Of a stretch of DNA of 64,000 nt, positions 45,126-54,618 are shown in pieces. The stretch is from Gaiellasilicea sp963765705 (lineage in GTDB: Bacteria > Actinomycetota > Thermoleophilia > Gaiellales > Gaiellaceae). The notes under the pieces were generated by a model. It did no database searches. It was given only the letters and a program-made list of their open reading frames with translations, and was not told the origin of the DNA. Location: NCBI GenBank assembly GCA_963765705.1, contig CAVXXJ010000008.1, forward strand, positions 62,001 through 126,000. Direction: 5' to 3'. The first letter of the stretch is position 1; each line of letters begins with the position of its first letter. Made by a program: the position numbers and the translations under genes.

Positions 45126-45320
45126 CTAGCTCGGCGTGCTGTCGCCGCGCGTGGTGTTGAAGGTGCGGTCGGCGTAGCCGAGCGCATCGCTGAGGAAGGC
45201 GCCTGCGAACGCGGCGAGGCCGAGCGCCAGCAGGTCGGAGTAGTTCTCGGTCGAGAAGACGCAGATCACGAAGAGAACGACCGCTGCCAGCAGCAGGATC
45301 GTGCGAAGGCCAAGATTCAT
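45126..45320 (-). CDS. Small two-helix membrane protein, function unknown
   Basis: This 64-residue protein (MNLGLRTILLLAAVVLFVICVFSTENYSDLLALGLAAFAGAFLSDALGYADRTF) has two hydrophobic helices separated by a short polar turn. AAGGAG lies 5 nt before the ATG. The ATG overlaps the stop codon of the upstream EamA gene (ATGA). Its stop codon abuts the convergent purH stop codon. I have no family name for it. Confidence 0.72.
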   Translation of the reverse strand: MNLGLRTILLLAAVVLFVICVFSTENYSDLLALGLAAFAGAFLSDALGYADRTFNTTRGDSTPS

Positions 45321-46267
45321 CGTCGCTCCTTGGAGAGGGATACTCGCCTCAATGGACGGGCTCGACCTGCGTATTCGGAACGAGACCGATTCGTCCTTTG
45401 TCCGGAATGGGAACCGGCGCGTTCTGGCAGCTCGCCCCGGTGGAAGGCGACGGCGCCGACGACCAGCCCGACGCCGGCCACCTCGACCGCTGACGGCACC
45501 TGCGCGAGGACGATGACGCCGATCACCGTCGCCGTCGCGGGCAGCAGCGAGACGAGCAGCGCGTACGTGGAGCGGGCGAGGCGCGCCATCGCAAGCTGGT
45601 CGCAGACGTAGGGGATCACGGACGAGGCGATGCCGACGCCGATTCCCGCGGCGAGCGCGGCCGGGTCGGTGAATGCGGGCGCCGCGGCCCAGCCCGCCAG
45701 CGGCGTCACGACGACCAGCGCGACGAGCATCGACGCTCCGAGCGCGTCGATGCCGCTCGCCTCGCTGCTGCGCGCGACGCGGTGCCCGAGCACGATGTAG
45801 AGGGCGAAGAGGACGGCGTTCGCGAGCGCGAGCGCGACGCCGAGCGGCTCTCCCTCCAGCCGCACGTCCGTGAGCAGGTAGACGCCGCCGACCGCAAGGG
45901 CCAGCGCGAGGCCGTTGCGCGGCGTCCGCGCTCCGAGCGCCGCGAGCGCGATCACGGGCAGGAACTCGATCGCCGCGACCGTTCCGAGCGGCAGCCGGTC
46001 GATCGCGAGGTAGAAGCAGGCGTTCATCACCGCGAGCACGCCGCCCCAGGCGAGCACGGTGCGTCGCGCAGGCGCCGACATGCGCGCGTACGCCCGCCAC
46101 GGCCGGCGCCAGAGCGCGAAGACGGCCGCCGCCGCGGCGATCCGCAGCCAGGCGACGCCGAGGACGTCCACCCGCGCGAAGAGCAGCACCGCGAACGCCG
46201 GCCCGAGGTAGTGGAACACCGCACTGCCGACGAAGTAGGCGTGCGGCGGGATCGCCCGTGTCTTCAC
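45317..46267 (-). CDS. EamA/RhtA-like transporter
   Basis: The 316-aa protein starts MKTRAIPPHAYFVGSAVFHYLGPAFAVLLFARVDVLGVAWLRIAAAAAVF. It has ten predicted helices in the RhtA pattern (FYLAIDRLPLGTVAAIEFLPVIALAAL; AMARLARSTYALLVSLLPATATVIGVIVLAQVPSAVEVAGVGLVV), like threonine/homoserine exporters. The last ~40 residues are a charged tail (GSHSGQRTNRSRSEYAGRARP) longer than usual and might result from a base error. It is divergent from the Lrp-type gene, which often controls such exporters. Confidence 0.88.
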   Translation of the reverse strand: MKTRAIPPHAYFVGSAVFHYLGPAFAVLLFARVDVLGVAWLRIAAAAAVFALWRRPWRAYARMSAPARRTVLAWGGVLAVMNACFYLAIDRLPLGTVAAIEFLPVIALAALGARTPRNGLALALAVGGVYLLTDVRLEGEPLGVALALANAVLFALYIVLGHRVARSSEASGIDALGASMLVALVVVTPLAGWAAAPAFTDPAALAAGIGVGIASSVIPYVCDQLAMARLARSTYALLVSLLPATATVIGVIVLAQVPSAVEVAGVGLVVGAVAFHRGELPERAGSHSGQRTNRSRSEYAGRARPLRRVSLSKERR

Positions 46268-46318
46268 CGACGATATGATCGCTGCCGGATCGCCATTTCG
46301 ACCCGCGAGAGCGAAGGG

Positions 46319-46802
46319 ATGCGTGTGCAGATGGTTACGAAGCTACGCCAGAACGCCGATCCGAGCCTTCGACACGACCGACGCGCGGCTGCTCGTAGAG
46401 CTGCAGGCGGATGCACGGCTGACGAACGCCGAGCTCGGCCGCCGCGTCAGCCTCTCGCCGCCCGCCGTCGCAGACCGCCTCCGCCGCCTCGAGCGCGACG
46501 GCGTCATCACGGGCTACCGCGCCGAGCTCGAGCCGAAAGCGCTCGGGTACACGCTGAGCGCGATCATGCGCGTCCGCCCGTCGGCACGTCAGCTCCCCAA
46601 GGTCGCGGAGCTTTCGCGGGAGAGCCCCGAGGTGGTCGAGTGCCACCGGATCACCGGCGAGGACTGCTTCTACCTCAAGCTGCACGTGCGCGACATCGAG
46701 CACCTGGAGGAGGTCGTCGACCGCTTCCTGACCTACGGCCAGACGACGACGTCGATCATCCAGTCGTCGCCGGTTCGTGGCCGCGGCTTGTCGGTTGCGT
46801 AG
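46319..46802 (+). CDS. Lrp/AsnC-family transcriptional regulator (one frameshift)
   Basis: The start MRVQMVTKLRQNADPS joins, after removing one extra C near 46367, to FDTTDARLLVELQADARLTNAELGRRVSLSPPAVADRLRRLERDGVITGYRAELEPKALGY (AsnC-type HTH). The RAM effector domain follows: LSAIMRVRPSARQLPKVAELSRESPEVVECHRITGEDCFYLKLHVRDIEHLEEVVDRF. About 160 aa. It sits between a divergent RhtA-like exporter and a downstream cysteine/cystathionine synthase, so amino-acid-responsive control of one or both is likely. Confidence 0.9.
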
Positions 46803-46814
46803 GCTTGCGCCGCA

Positions 46815-48222
46815 GTGTCCCGCGAGTACCCATCGCTGCTCGACCTCGTCGGCCGCACGCCGATCGTTCGGCTCGACCGGATCGGCCGCGACGTCGCGCC
46901 GACGCTGCTCGCGAAGCTCGAGTACCTGAACCCCGGCGGCTCGAACAAGGACCGGATCGGGATGGCGATGATCGAGGCCGCCGAGCGCGAGGGAAAGCTC
47001 AAGCCGGGCGGAACGATCGTCGAGCCGACCTCCGGCAACACCGGCGTCGGCCTCGCGATCGCGGCGGCCGCGCGCGGCTACCGCTGCATCTTCGTGATGC
47101 CGGACAAGATGAGCCAGGAGAAGATCGCGATGCTGCGGGCGTACGGCGCCGAGGTCGTGATCACGCCGACGGCCGTCGAGCACGACTCGCCGGAGAGCTA
47201 CTACTCCGTCTCCGACCGCCTCGCCGAGGAGATTCCGGGCGGGTTCAAGCCCGACCAGTACTCGAACATGTCCAACCCGGAGGCGCACTACGAGACGACG
47301 GGGCCCGAGATCTGGGAGCAGACCGGCGGCGAGCTCGACGCGATCGTGATCTCCGTCGGCACGGGCGGCACGATCTCGGGCGCGGGCCGCTACCTGAAGG
47401 AGCAGAACCCGGAGCTACTGGTCGTCGGCGCGGATCCGGAGGGATCGGTCTACACCTCCGAGGAGACACACCCGTACCTCGTCGAGGGGATCGGCAAGGA
47501 CACGTGGCCCGTGACGATGTCGCGCGACATCGTCGACCGCTGGGTGCGAGTCTCGGACCGCGACTCGTTCGTGACGGCGCGGCGGCTCGCGCGCGAGGAG
47601 GGCATCCTGGCGGGGGGCTCGGCCGGGACGACGATCTGGGCCGCGCTCGAGATCGCGAAGGACTTCGGCCGCGACGCGAACGATCCTCACCGTCCTGCCC
47701 GACTCCGGCCGCTCGTACCTGTCGAAGTTCTACGACGACAACTGGATGCTCCAGTACGGGTTCCTGGAGCGGCGCTCGCCCGCGCCGACGATCGAGCAGG
47801 TGCTCCGCTACAAGCGGAGCGAGGAGCACGACGTGCCGGACCTCGTCACGATCGAGTCGCACGCCAAGATCGGCGCGGCGATCGACCTGATGCAGCGCTA
47901 CTCGATCTCGCAGCTGCCGGTCGTGCGCGACGGCGACACCGGGTCGCTCGCGGACGTCGTCGGCTCTCTGCAGGAGCGCGGCGTGCTCGATCGCGTCTTC
48001 AAGAACCCGGACGCCCTGAACGAGGACGTCGCGGTGGCCATGCAGCCGCCCCTCGCGACCGTCGACGTGAGCGATTCGCTCGACCAGGTCTTCGCCGACC
48101 TCTCGGGCCCGAGCGCCGCGGTCGTCGTCGCCGCAGGCGGACGCCCCGCCGCGATCCTGACGCGGTCCGATCTCCTGGAGTACCTGGCCCATCAGCGCTC
48201 GCAGGTGAACGGCGGTTCGTGA
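46815..48222 (+). CDS. Cystathionine beta-synthase/cysteine synthase with CBS domains (one frameshift)
   Basis: This is a PLP fold-type II enzyme: SLLDLVGRTPIVRLDRI, AKLEYLNPGGSNKDRIGMAMIE (PLP Lys in SNKD), TIVEPTSGNTGVGLAIAAAARGYRCIFVMPDKMSQEK, VISVGTGGTISGAGRYLKE and ILAGGSAGTTIWAAL. One extra A near 47680 precedes TILTVLPDSGRSYLSKFYDDNWM. A C-terminal Bateman pair follows (VTIESHAKIGAAIDLMQRYSISQLPVVRDG; AAVVVAAGGRPAAILTRSDLLEYL). The 468-aa architecture equals cystathionine beta-synthase. Start GTG; the stop codon overlaps the GST gene. Confidence 0.92.
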
Positions 48223-48860
48223 AGCTCTACGACTTCGCGGCCTCGGGCAATTGCTACAAGGTGCGCCTCCTCGCCGCTCAGCTCGGCCTCGAGCTGGAGC
48301 CCGTGCCGGTCGACCTCTTCGCCGGCGAGTCGCAGACGCCGGAGCACTTCGCCCGCAACCCCGCCGGACGGACTCCCGTGCTCGAGCTCGATTCCGGGGA
48401 GCACCTCGCCGAGTCCGGTGCGATCCTGCTCTACCTGGCCGAGGGAACGGCACTCCTGCCCGCGGACAAGCTCGGCCGGGCGCGTGCAGCGCAGTGGCTC
48501 TTCTTCGAGCAGAACCTGCTCGAGCCGAACATCGGCACCGCGCGCTTCTGGATCCTCACCGGCCGGGCCGAAGGTCACGAGCAGCTGGTCGCGCGCTGGC
48601 AGAGGGTCGGCCGCCACTCGCTCGACGTGCTCGAGCGGCAACTCGAGGCGACCGACTTCCTCCTCGGCTCGGACTATTCCGTCGCCGATATCGGCCTCTA
48701 CGCCTACACCCATCTCGCCGACGATGCCGGGATCCCGCTGGCGGGCTATCCGGCGGTCGAGGCCTGGCTGCGGCGGGTCGAAGCCCAGCCGGGCTTCATG
48801 AACGATCTCGAGCGCTACCCGGAGGACGCCGGGCCGGGCGGACGCTCGGCGCACGGCTAG
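48219..48860 (+). CDS. Glutathione S-transferase-like protein
   Basis: The 213-aa protein has the thioredoxin-like N-domain (VKLYDFAASGNCYKVRLLAAQLGLELEPVPVDLFAGESQTPEHFARNPAGRTPVLELDSGEHLAESGAILLYLAEGT; cis-Pro in RTPVLEL, ESGAI motif). The all-helical C-domain has TDFLLGSDYSVADIGLYAYTHLADDAGIPLAGYPAVEAWLRRVEAQPGF. GTGA overlap with the upstream synthase suggests an operon concerned with thiols, although actinobacteria mostly use mycothiol. The true thiol cofactor is therefore uncertain. Confidence 0.92.
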   Translation: MKLYDFAASGNCYKVRLLAAQLGLELEPVPVDLFAGESQTPEHFARNPAGRTPVLELDSGEHLAESGAILLYLAEGTALLPADKLGRARAAQWLFFEQNLLEPNIGTARFWILTGRAEGHEQLVARWQRVGRHSLDVLERQLEATDFLLGSDYSVADIGLYAYTHLADDAGIPLAGYPAVEAWLRRVEAQPGFMNDLERYPEDAGPGGRSAHG

Positions 48861-48869
48861 CAGGAGGGT

Positions 48870-49793
48870 CTAGGCGGCCTCTTCGAGAACCGGGACGCGC
48901 TGCTGCTTCGCAGCGTTCTCCTGCCGCACGGCGACGAAGACCGAGCCGACGATCAGTGCCGCGCCGAGCCCGACCGTGAGCGTCAGCTGCTCGTCGAGGA
49001 GCAGCGCGCCGAGCGCGATCGCGACGAGCGGGTTCACGTACTGATGCGTGACGACCTGCGAGATCGGCGCATTTCGCAGTAGCCACGCGTACGCGGTGAA
49101 GCCGACCAGCGAGCCGACGACGCCGAGATAGAGCCAGGCGGCGATCGACTCGAAGCTGAAGCCGGCTGCCTCCATCGTCCAGGGCTCGCCGGTGGCGACG
49201 CCGAGCACGAGCAGGAACGCGCCGGCACTGAGCATCTCCCACGTGGTTGCGACGAAGCCGTCTCGCGGGAGCGGCAGCCGGTGCGCGAAGAAGGAGCCGA
49301 GCGACCAGGAGATCGTCGCGACGACCGCGATCGCGAGTCCGATCGCGCTGGAGCTGCCGCCGCCGCCGGGGATCACGACCAAAGCCAGACCGGCCAGGCC
49401 GGCGAGGACGCTCAGCCGCGTCGCGAGAGCGACCCGCTCGCGCGCGAGCGTGCGGAGGAGGATCACCTGCAGCGGCACCGTGCCGGCGATCATCGCGGCG
49501 ATGCTCGAGTCGATCCGCGTCTCGGCGAGCGTGACCATGCCGACGCCCAGCGTCAGCAGCGCGAGCCCGAGCAGCGCCGACGAGGCGAGCTCGCGGCGCG
49601 TCACCCTGATGCTGCGGCCGGTCAGCCAGAGGATCAGAGCCAGCAGCCCGCCGGCGAGCAGGAAGCGCGATCCGGCGGAGAGGAACGCAGGCAGCGTCCG
49701 CACCGAGAGCTTGATCGCGAGGTAGGTCGAGCCCCAGACCAGGTACACGGTCCAGAGCGCGGTGAGGAGCTTCCAGGGAGCGGGGGCGGCCAT
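48870..49793 (-). CDS. EamA/DMT-superfamily transporter (YedA-like)
   Basis: The 307-aa protein starts APAPWKLLTALWTVYLVWGSTYLAIKLSVRTLPAFLSAGSRFLLAGGLLALILWLTG, typical of YedA-type exporters. The second EamA repeat is GLAIAVVATISWSLGSFFAHRLPLPRDGFVATTWEMLSAGAFLLVLG...APISQVVTHQYVNPLVAIALGALLLDEQLTL. Ten helices are predicted. It is the fourth EamA protein in the window. Its stop codon lies 9 bp from the convergent GST gene, and an ADA gene lies upstream on the same strand. Confidence 0.9.
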   Translation of the reverse strand: MAAPAPWKLLTALWTVYLVWGSTYLAIKLSVRTLPAFLSAGSRFLLAGGLLALILWLTGRSIRVTRRELASSALLGLALLTLGVGMVTLAETRIDSSIAAMIAGTVPLQVILLRTLARERVALATRLSVLAGLAGLALVVIPGGGGSSSAIGLAIAVVATISWSLGSFFAHRLPLPRDGFVATTWEMLSAGAFLLVLGVATGEPWTMEAAGFSFESIAAWLYLGVVGSLVGFTAYAWLLRNAPISQVVTHQYVNPLVAIALGALLLDEQLTLTVGLGAALIVGSVFVAVRQENAAKQQRVPVLEEAA

Positions 49794-49830
49794 GTCTATG
49801 GGGCAACGCGCGGGCTGCGCGTGGGATTCC

Positions 49831-50842
49831 TCAGCTGCGAATGAAGCTGGCCTCGTGGCCGCGGCGGTTCGCGGCCTCGAGCTCCTCGGCCGTGAGCGCG
49901 CCGATCCGCTCGAGCAGCTCGAGCTCGTCGCGCAGGTGCGTGTGCATCATCTCCGGCCCGTCGGTCGCGATCGTGAAGGCGACGCCGTTGTCGGCGAAGG
50001 CGCGGAGGGTGTCGCGCACGGCGTCCTCGTCAGCCAGCGCCTTGGTCAGCAGATTGGAGGTGGGGCAGATCTCGAGGACGATGCCGGCGTCGCGCAGGAG
50101 GTCGCATCAGCTCAGGGTCGCGCGCGGCGAGGATGCCGTGGCCGATCCGATCCGGGCGCAGGTGCTCGACGACCTCCCGGATCTCCTCGGCGCCCGTCTC
50201 GCCCTCCTCGCCGACGTGGATCGTGATCCCGAGCCCCGCGGCGCGAGCCGTCTCGATCATCGGCTTGACCTGGGTGTAGTCGTAGCGGCCGCCGCCCGGC
50301 CGCGGGCCTGCGATGTCGACGCCGACGACGCCGCGCGACGCCCAGCGGATCGCCTTCTCGACGACGACCTCGTTCTGTCGCGGCGCGAACGTGCGGTCCA
50401 TCATCAGGATCAGGCCGCAGCGCACCTGCGGGTACTCGATCGACGCGCGGTCGAGCCCGCGGATCGCGGCGAGGATGATGTGGTCGAGGTCGCGCTCGCC
50501 GCCGCGGTTTCGCTTCATCGGGTTGAAGCGCAGCTCGAGCGTGGTGATTCCCTGGCTGCGGTAGGCGCCGCCGATCGCGCCGTAGACGGACTGCTCGACT
50601 GCGATCGGCGACGACTGGATCAGCTCCGTCCAGTGGTAGATCCGGTCGAGCGCGTCCAGGTTCTCGACGCCGCGCGGGTCGGAGACGGTGACCAGCGCGT
50701 CGAACTCCCAGTAGTCCTTGACCGGGAGCGCGATCCCTTGCTCGTGCGCGAGCGACCAGAGGATGTCGGAGGCAACGGAGCCGCCGAGATGGGTGTGCAG
50801 CTCGGCGAGACCGTCGTCGAACATCGAGTCGAGCTTAGCCAA
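49831..50842 (-). CDS. Adenosine deaminase family protein (one frameshift)
   Basis: Metal-dependent amidohydrolase of the ADA family: FDDGLAELHTHLGGSVASDILW (HxH zinc site), LRFNPMKRNRG, GLGITIHVGEEGETG (His and Glu), RPDRIGHGILAARDPELM (second His) and GVAFTIATDGPEMM (Asp). One extra base near 50101 precedes LLRDAGIVLEICPTSNLLTKALADEDAV; correction gives about 337 aa from the TTG at 50842, or 331 aa from the ATG at 50824. It would convert adenosine, or a related nucleoside, to inosine and so links to the purine genes. A palindrome lies at its 5' edge. Confidence 0.9.
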
Positions 50843-50863
50843 GTAACAGTCTGCTACTTGGCT
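50837..50863. repeat. 27-bp palindrome at the hydrolase stop codon and ADA start
   Basis: AGCCAAGTAACAG-T-CTGCTACTTGGCT pairs at 12 of 13 positions. On the minus strand it supplies the stop codon (AAG-TAG) of the MhqD-like gene, and its far side contains the TTG start of the ADA gene. The core GTAACAG-x-CTGCTACT recurs, with one mismatch in the arms, inside purL at 36099-36113. It may act as terminator between two co-directional genes. Confidence 0.7.
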
Positions 50864-51482
50864 TCAACCGCGGCGGCGACGAACGCCTGGAGCTCGGGGA
50901 CGAAGCCTGGGTCGATCGTGTGCGGCAGCGGGTACTCGCGGTAGAGGACGCCCGCGCCGGCGGGCTCGAGGAGCGACCTGGCCTCCCGGCTGAAGTCGAC
51001 CGGGATGATGTCGTCGTAGGTGCCGTGGCCGATCGCGACCGGGTAGCCGTCGAGGTCCGAGAGGTCGAGCTCGAGGCCTTCCACCCTCGGCATGAAGCCC
51101 GAGAGCGCGACGATCGCCGCCGGTCGCTTCGCCGGCCCGCGGCCGAGGCCGAGCGCCCAGCTCATCACCGCTCCCTGGGAGAAGCCGCCGAGAACGAGCG
51201 GCCGCTGCAGGCCGTCGAGCCAGCTCGGAGAGGAGCTCGAAGCTCGGCCAGAAGGTCTCCGGGTCGGGCGTCGGGATCCCCGCGAGCCGGTACCAGTGGG
51301 CGCCGCCCGGCGGCAGCGAGAGCGGGGCGCGCGGCGTGACGCCGTGCAGCCTCCGCTCGGGATCGAGCGCGTCGAGGAGCGGGTGGAGGTCGTGCTCGTC
51401 GGCGCCGCGCCCGTGCAGCAGGACGAGCGTTCCCTGCGGCTCGCCGCGCGGCGCGGGCCGCTCCCGGAGCTGGAGGCTTCAC
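50854..51482 (-). CDS. Phospholipase/carboxylesterase, MhqD-like (two frameshifts)
   Basis: The alpha/beta-hydrolase of the Abhydrolase_2 group reads LQLRERPAPRGEPQGTLVLLHGRGADEHDLHPLLDALDPERRL and GAHWYRLAGIPTPDPETFWPSFELLSE. Nucleophile elbow VLGGFSQGAVMSWAL, acid in GHGTYDDIIPV and His in YPLPHTIDPGF. Extra bases near 51478 (right after GTG-AAG) and 51222 break the frame; correction gives 208 aa. Its GTG overlaps the stop codon of the upstream dioxygenase. In Bacillus this pairing, MhqD with MhqO, answers quinone stress. Confidence 0.88.
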
Positions 51483-52395
51483 GCCGCGCGGGCTTCGGGC
51501 AGCGGCGTCAGCGCCGGCTCGATCCGCTCGCGCAGGTGCTCGAAGTCGGGCGGCAGCGACAGCCGCTCGCCGAGGTGCTCGGGATCCTCGTCGACGGCGA
51601 AGCCGGGGCCGAGCGTCGCGAGCTCGAAGAGGATGCCGTTCGGCTCGCGGAAGTAGACCGACTTGAAGTAGAAGCGGTCGATCACGGGCGTCGGGTTCAG
51701 CCCGGCCTCGGCGACGCGCTGCCGCCAGGCGTCGTGCTCCTCCATCGTCGTCGCCCACGCGACGTGGTGGACCGTGCCGGCGCCAGGAATGCCTCGCCCG
51801 GGCGGTGCCGCGTCGTAGGCGTAGAAGCCGCCGCGCTGCTCGCCGCGGGCTTCCCACGTGTAGTCGCCGCGGGCCTCGAACCCGAGCGTCTCCTCGAGCA
51901 GGCCGCTGCTCCGATCGGGCTCGATCGCGAACGCGCGCACGCCGTCGAAGCCCTGGAGCGCGTGCTCCTCGGGAATCTCCGGGTGCTTCGCGACGAGCGG
52001 CTCGTCGTCGGTGCGGTTGAGCGTCAGCTCGTAGCGCATGCCCTCGAAGTCCTCGAAGGTGACGCTCTCGTTCGAGCGGACCACGTTCTCGGCGTCGGCC
52101 TGCAGCCGCTGCTCCCAGAAGTCGAGCGACTCCTCCGACCCGACGCGCCAGATGATCGTGTGGATCATCCCCGGCCCGGCCGCGCCGCGACGTGCGCCGG
52201 GGTACTCGAAGAACGTGATGATCCGCAGCCGGGGCTGCCCTTCTCGTCGGCGTAGAAGAGGTGGTAGACGGTCGGATCGTCCTGGTTGACGGTCTTCTTG
52301 ACCAGCCGCAGGCCGAGGACGCGGGTGTAGAAGTCGACGTTCCGCGGCGCGTCGCCGGTGATCAGGGTGATGTGGTGAACGCCTTCGAGCCGCAC
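51479..52395 (-). CDS. Ring-cleaving dioxygenase, MhqO-like VOC protein (one frameshift)
   Basis: This double-VOC extradiol dioxygenase of the hydroquinone type reads VRLEGVHHITLITGDAPRNVDFYTRVLGLRLVKKTVNQDDPTVYHLFYADEKGSPG. After a base lost near 52230 it continues IITFFEYPGARRG, then GIPGAGTVHHVAWATTMEEHDAW and YFREPNGILFELATLGPGFAVDEDP. Iron ligands are the His of VHHIT, the His of VHHVAWA and the Glu of LFELATLG. About 305 aa. The GTG at 52395 is preferred because homology starts there; an ATG at 52437 would overlap the divergent glycosyltransferase start. Operon with mhqD-like gene. Confidence 0.9.
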
Positions 52396-52423
52396 GGTCG
52401 CTGAACCATAGACTCCGTGCGAG

Positions 52424-53568
52424 ATGAAGGTTGGCATCGTCGTGCCGTTCTCGTGGTCCTTCTGGGGCGCCGTCGTCGAGCACGCGGAGCTGCAGGCGGC
52501 CGCGCTCCGTGAGCGGGGGCACGACGTGCGCCTGATCATGGGAAACGATCCGCCGGGTCAGTTCACGCGTGTCCTGCACCCGCGGGTCGGCCGGCATGGG
52601 GAGCCGCCGCCGGAGGTGATCCCGATCGGCCGGTCGGTGATCGTCCCCGCGAACGGGTCGCTGCCGAACATCATCCTCAGCCCGCGCTCGATCCTCCGCA
52701 TGCGGCGCGTGCTCGGCGGCGGAGCGCTTCGACCTGCTCCACCTGCACGAGCCGATGACGCCGACGCCGTGCATCGCCGCGCTCGCGATGTGGGACGGGC
52801 CGATGGTCGGCACGCACCATGCGAGCGGCGATCTCGGCTGGATGCGGCTCGCGAAGCCGGTCTGGGGGTTCCTCGAGGAGCGGCTCGACCGCCGGATCGC
52901 GGTCTCCGAGCAGGCGCGGATGTCGGCGCAGCGCTGGCTTCCAGGGGAGTACGAGATCGTCCCGAACGGTGTCCTGATCCCGGAGGGCGCCGAGCCGGGC
53001 GGACGAGAGCACCGCGTCGATCTTCGCGGGGCGCCAGGAGTCGCGGAAGGGCCTGCACGTGCTGCTGCGCGCGTGGCCGGATGTATGGAAGCGGACTGGA
53101 GCCCGGCTCCGGATCGCCGGCGCCGACCCGCTCGCCGTGAGGCTCCTGCTCGCCCGGCTGCGCGTCTCCGACGAGGGAATCGACGTGCTCGGCTTCCTCA
53201 GCCAGGAGGACTTGACGACGGAGCTCGCATCCGCGAAGGCGCTCGTCGCACCCTCGCTCGGCGGCGAGAGCTTCGGGATGGTGCTCACGCGCGCGTTCGC
53301 GTGCGCGACGCCGGTCGTCGCATCCGACATCACGGGCTACCGCGACGTGATGACTCCCGAGACCGCCGTCGCCGTGCCGCCGGGCGAGCCGGAGGCGCTC
53401 GCCGAGGCGATCGCCGGCCTGCTCGAGGACGAGCCGCGCCGGGAGGCACTCGGCGCCGCCGCGCGGCAGCTCGCGATCGAGCGCTACTCGTGGGCGGACA
53501 TCGCGCGCCGGCTGGATCTGATCTACGACTCGGCCCGCGGCGCCGAGACGGCCCCGGTAGCCGCGTGA
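52424..53568 (+). CDS. GT4-family glycosyltransferase (two frameshifts)
   Basis: The N-domain is KVGIVVPFSWSFWGAVVEHAELQAAALRERGHDVRLIMGNDPPG, then FDLLHLHEPMTPTPCIAALAMWDGPMVGTHHASGDLGWM. The C-domain is IFAGRQESRKGLHVLLRAWPDVWKRTGARLRIAG and the GT4 donor site APSLGGESFGMVLTRAFACATPVVASDITGYRDVM. Extra bases near 52724 and 53017 break the frame; correction gives 380 aa. It most resembles phosphatidylinositol mannosyltransferases (PimA-type), so a role in mannolipid synthesis is plausible. ATG 9 nt after TAGACT. It is coupled to the next gene by a GTGA overlap. Confidence 0.9.
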
Positions 53569-54618
53569 GAGGTGTCCCGCGCAGCCCCTGGCTGCGGGGC
53601 GCGCTCGTCGTTCCTTTCCTTGCCGTGGTCGTCGTCCTGCTGTGGTGGCGCGGCCCCGACTGGAACGTCGTCTATCACGCCTTCGATCTCGTCAACTGGG
53701 CCTGGATCGCGTTCGCGATCGGCCTCAACCTCGTCTCGGTGCTGCTGCGCTCGATGGCGTGGCGGATGACGATCGACCAGGCGCTCGATCCGCCGCACCC
53801 ACGCTTCAACTGGGTCTTCTCCGGCTTCGCGATCGGCCTGCTCGCGAACGCGATCCTGCCCGGCCGGATCGGGGAGCTTGCGCGCGTCGCGGTGCTGCGC
53901 CGCCGGCTCGCTGCACGGCCGCGGCACGACCGGCCTGCTCGTCGGCACCGTCTTCGCCCACCGTCTCTTCGACCTCTTCCCGGCGCTGCTGCTCGTCGCC
54001 TACGTGCTCACGACGGCGAAGATCCCGCACTGGGCGGCCACGAGCCTCGTCATCGTCTCGGCGCTCGGCGGCCTCCTCTTCACGGCTGCGGTGATCGGCG
54101 CCCGGCGGCGGCACCGCCCCGCTCTCGACGGAGCCCGTCCGCTGCGGCGGCTGCTCGCGATGGCCCGGCAGGGCCTCTCCGTGCTCCGCTCGCCGCTGCC
54201 CGCCGCCGGCGCGATCGTGCTCCAGTGCGCCGGCTGGCTCCTGCAGCTCCTCGCCGTCTACGTCGCCATGCGCGCGTTCGACATCCACGCGCCGCTGCCC
54301 GCGGCGGGGCTCGTGCTGCTGCTGATGAACGTGGCGACGATCTTCCCGCTCTGGCCGGGCAACATCGGCCTCCTCCAGGCGGCGGTCGCGCTGCCGCTCG
54401 TCCAGTACAGCGTCGCCTACTCGACCGGCTTCGCGTACGCGCTCGTGCTGCAGGTGGTCGAGATGTCGGTCGGCGTCGGAGTCGGCCTGCTCTTCCTCGC
54501 GCGCGAGGGCCTCTCGTTCGCCACGCTGCGCGGGATGCCGGACGCGTCCGAGTTCCCGGTCGACGAGGAAGAGCCCCCGGCCGAGGCGGCCCGTGCGCGC
54601 GCTGGCGTGTCCGGCTAG
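53565..54618 (+). CDS. Lysylphosphatidylglycerol-synthase-TM/flippase-like membrane protein (one frameshift)
   Basis: This 350-aa polytopic protein of the AglD/UPF0104 type reads WLRGALVVPFLAVVVVLLWWRGPDWNVVYHAFDLVNWAWIAFAIGLNLVSVLLRSMAWRMTIDQAL and ANAILPGRIGELARVAVLRRRL. After one extra G near 53911 it continues LHGRGTTGLLVGTVFAHRLFDLFPALLLVAYVL and ATIFPLWPGNIGLLQAAVALPLVQY. Such proteins sit beside glycosyltransferases and are thought to help move or modify lipid-linked sugars across the membrane. Pairing with the GT4 gene supports this; the reaction is unproven. Confidence 0.87.

Noticed and set aside
45317..45440. A pseudogene tail in the RhtA-like exporter
   Set aside because: The charged C-terminal tail is odd, but the frame ends with a coupled ATGA overlap to the next gene, so a real stop codon here is at least as likely.
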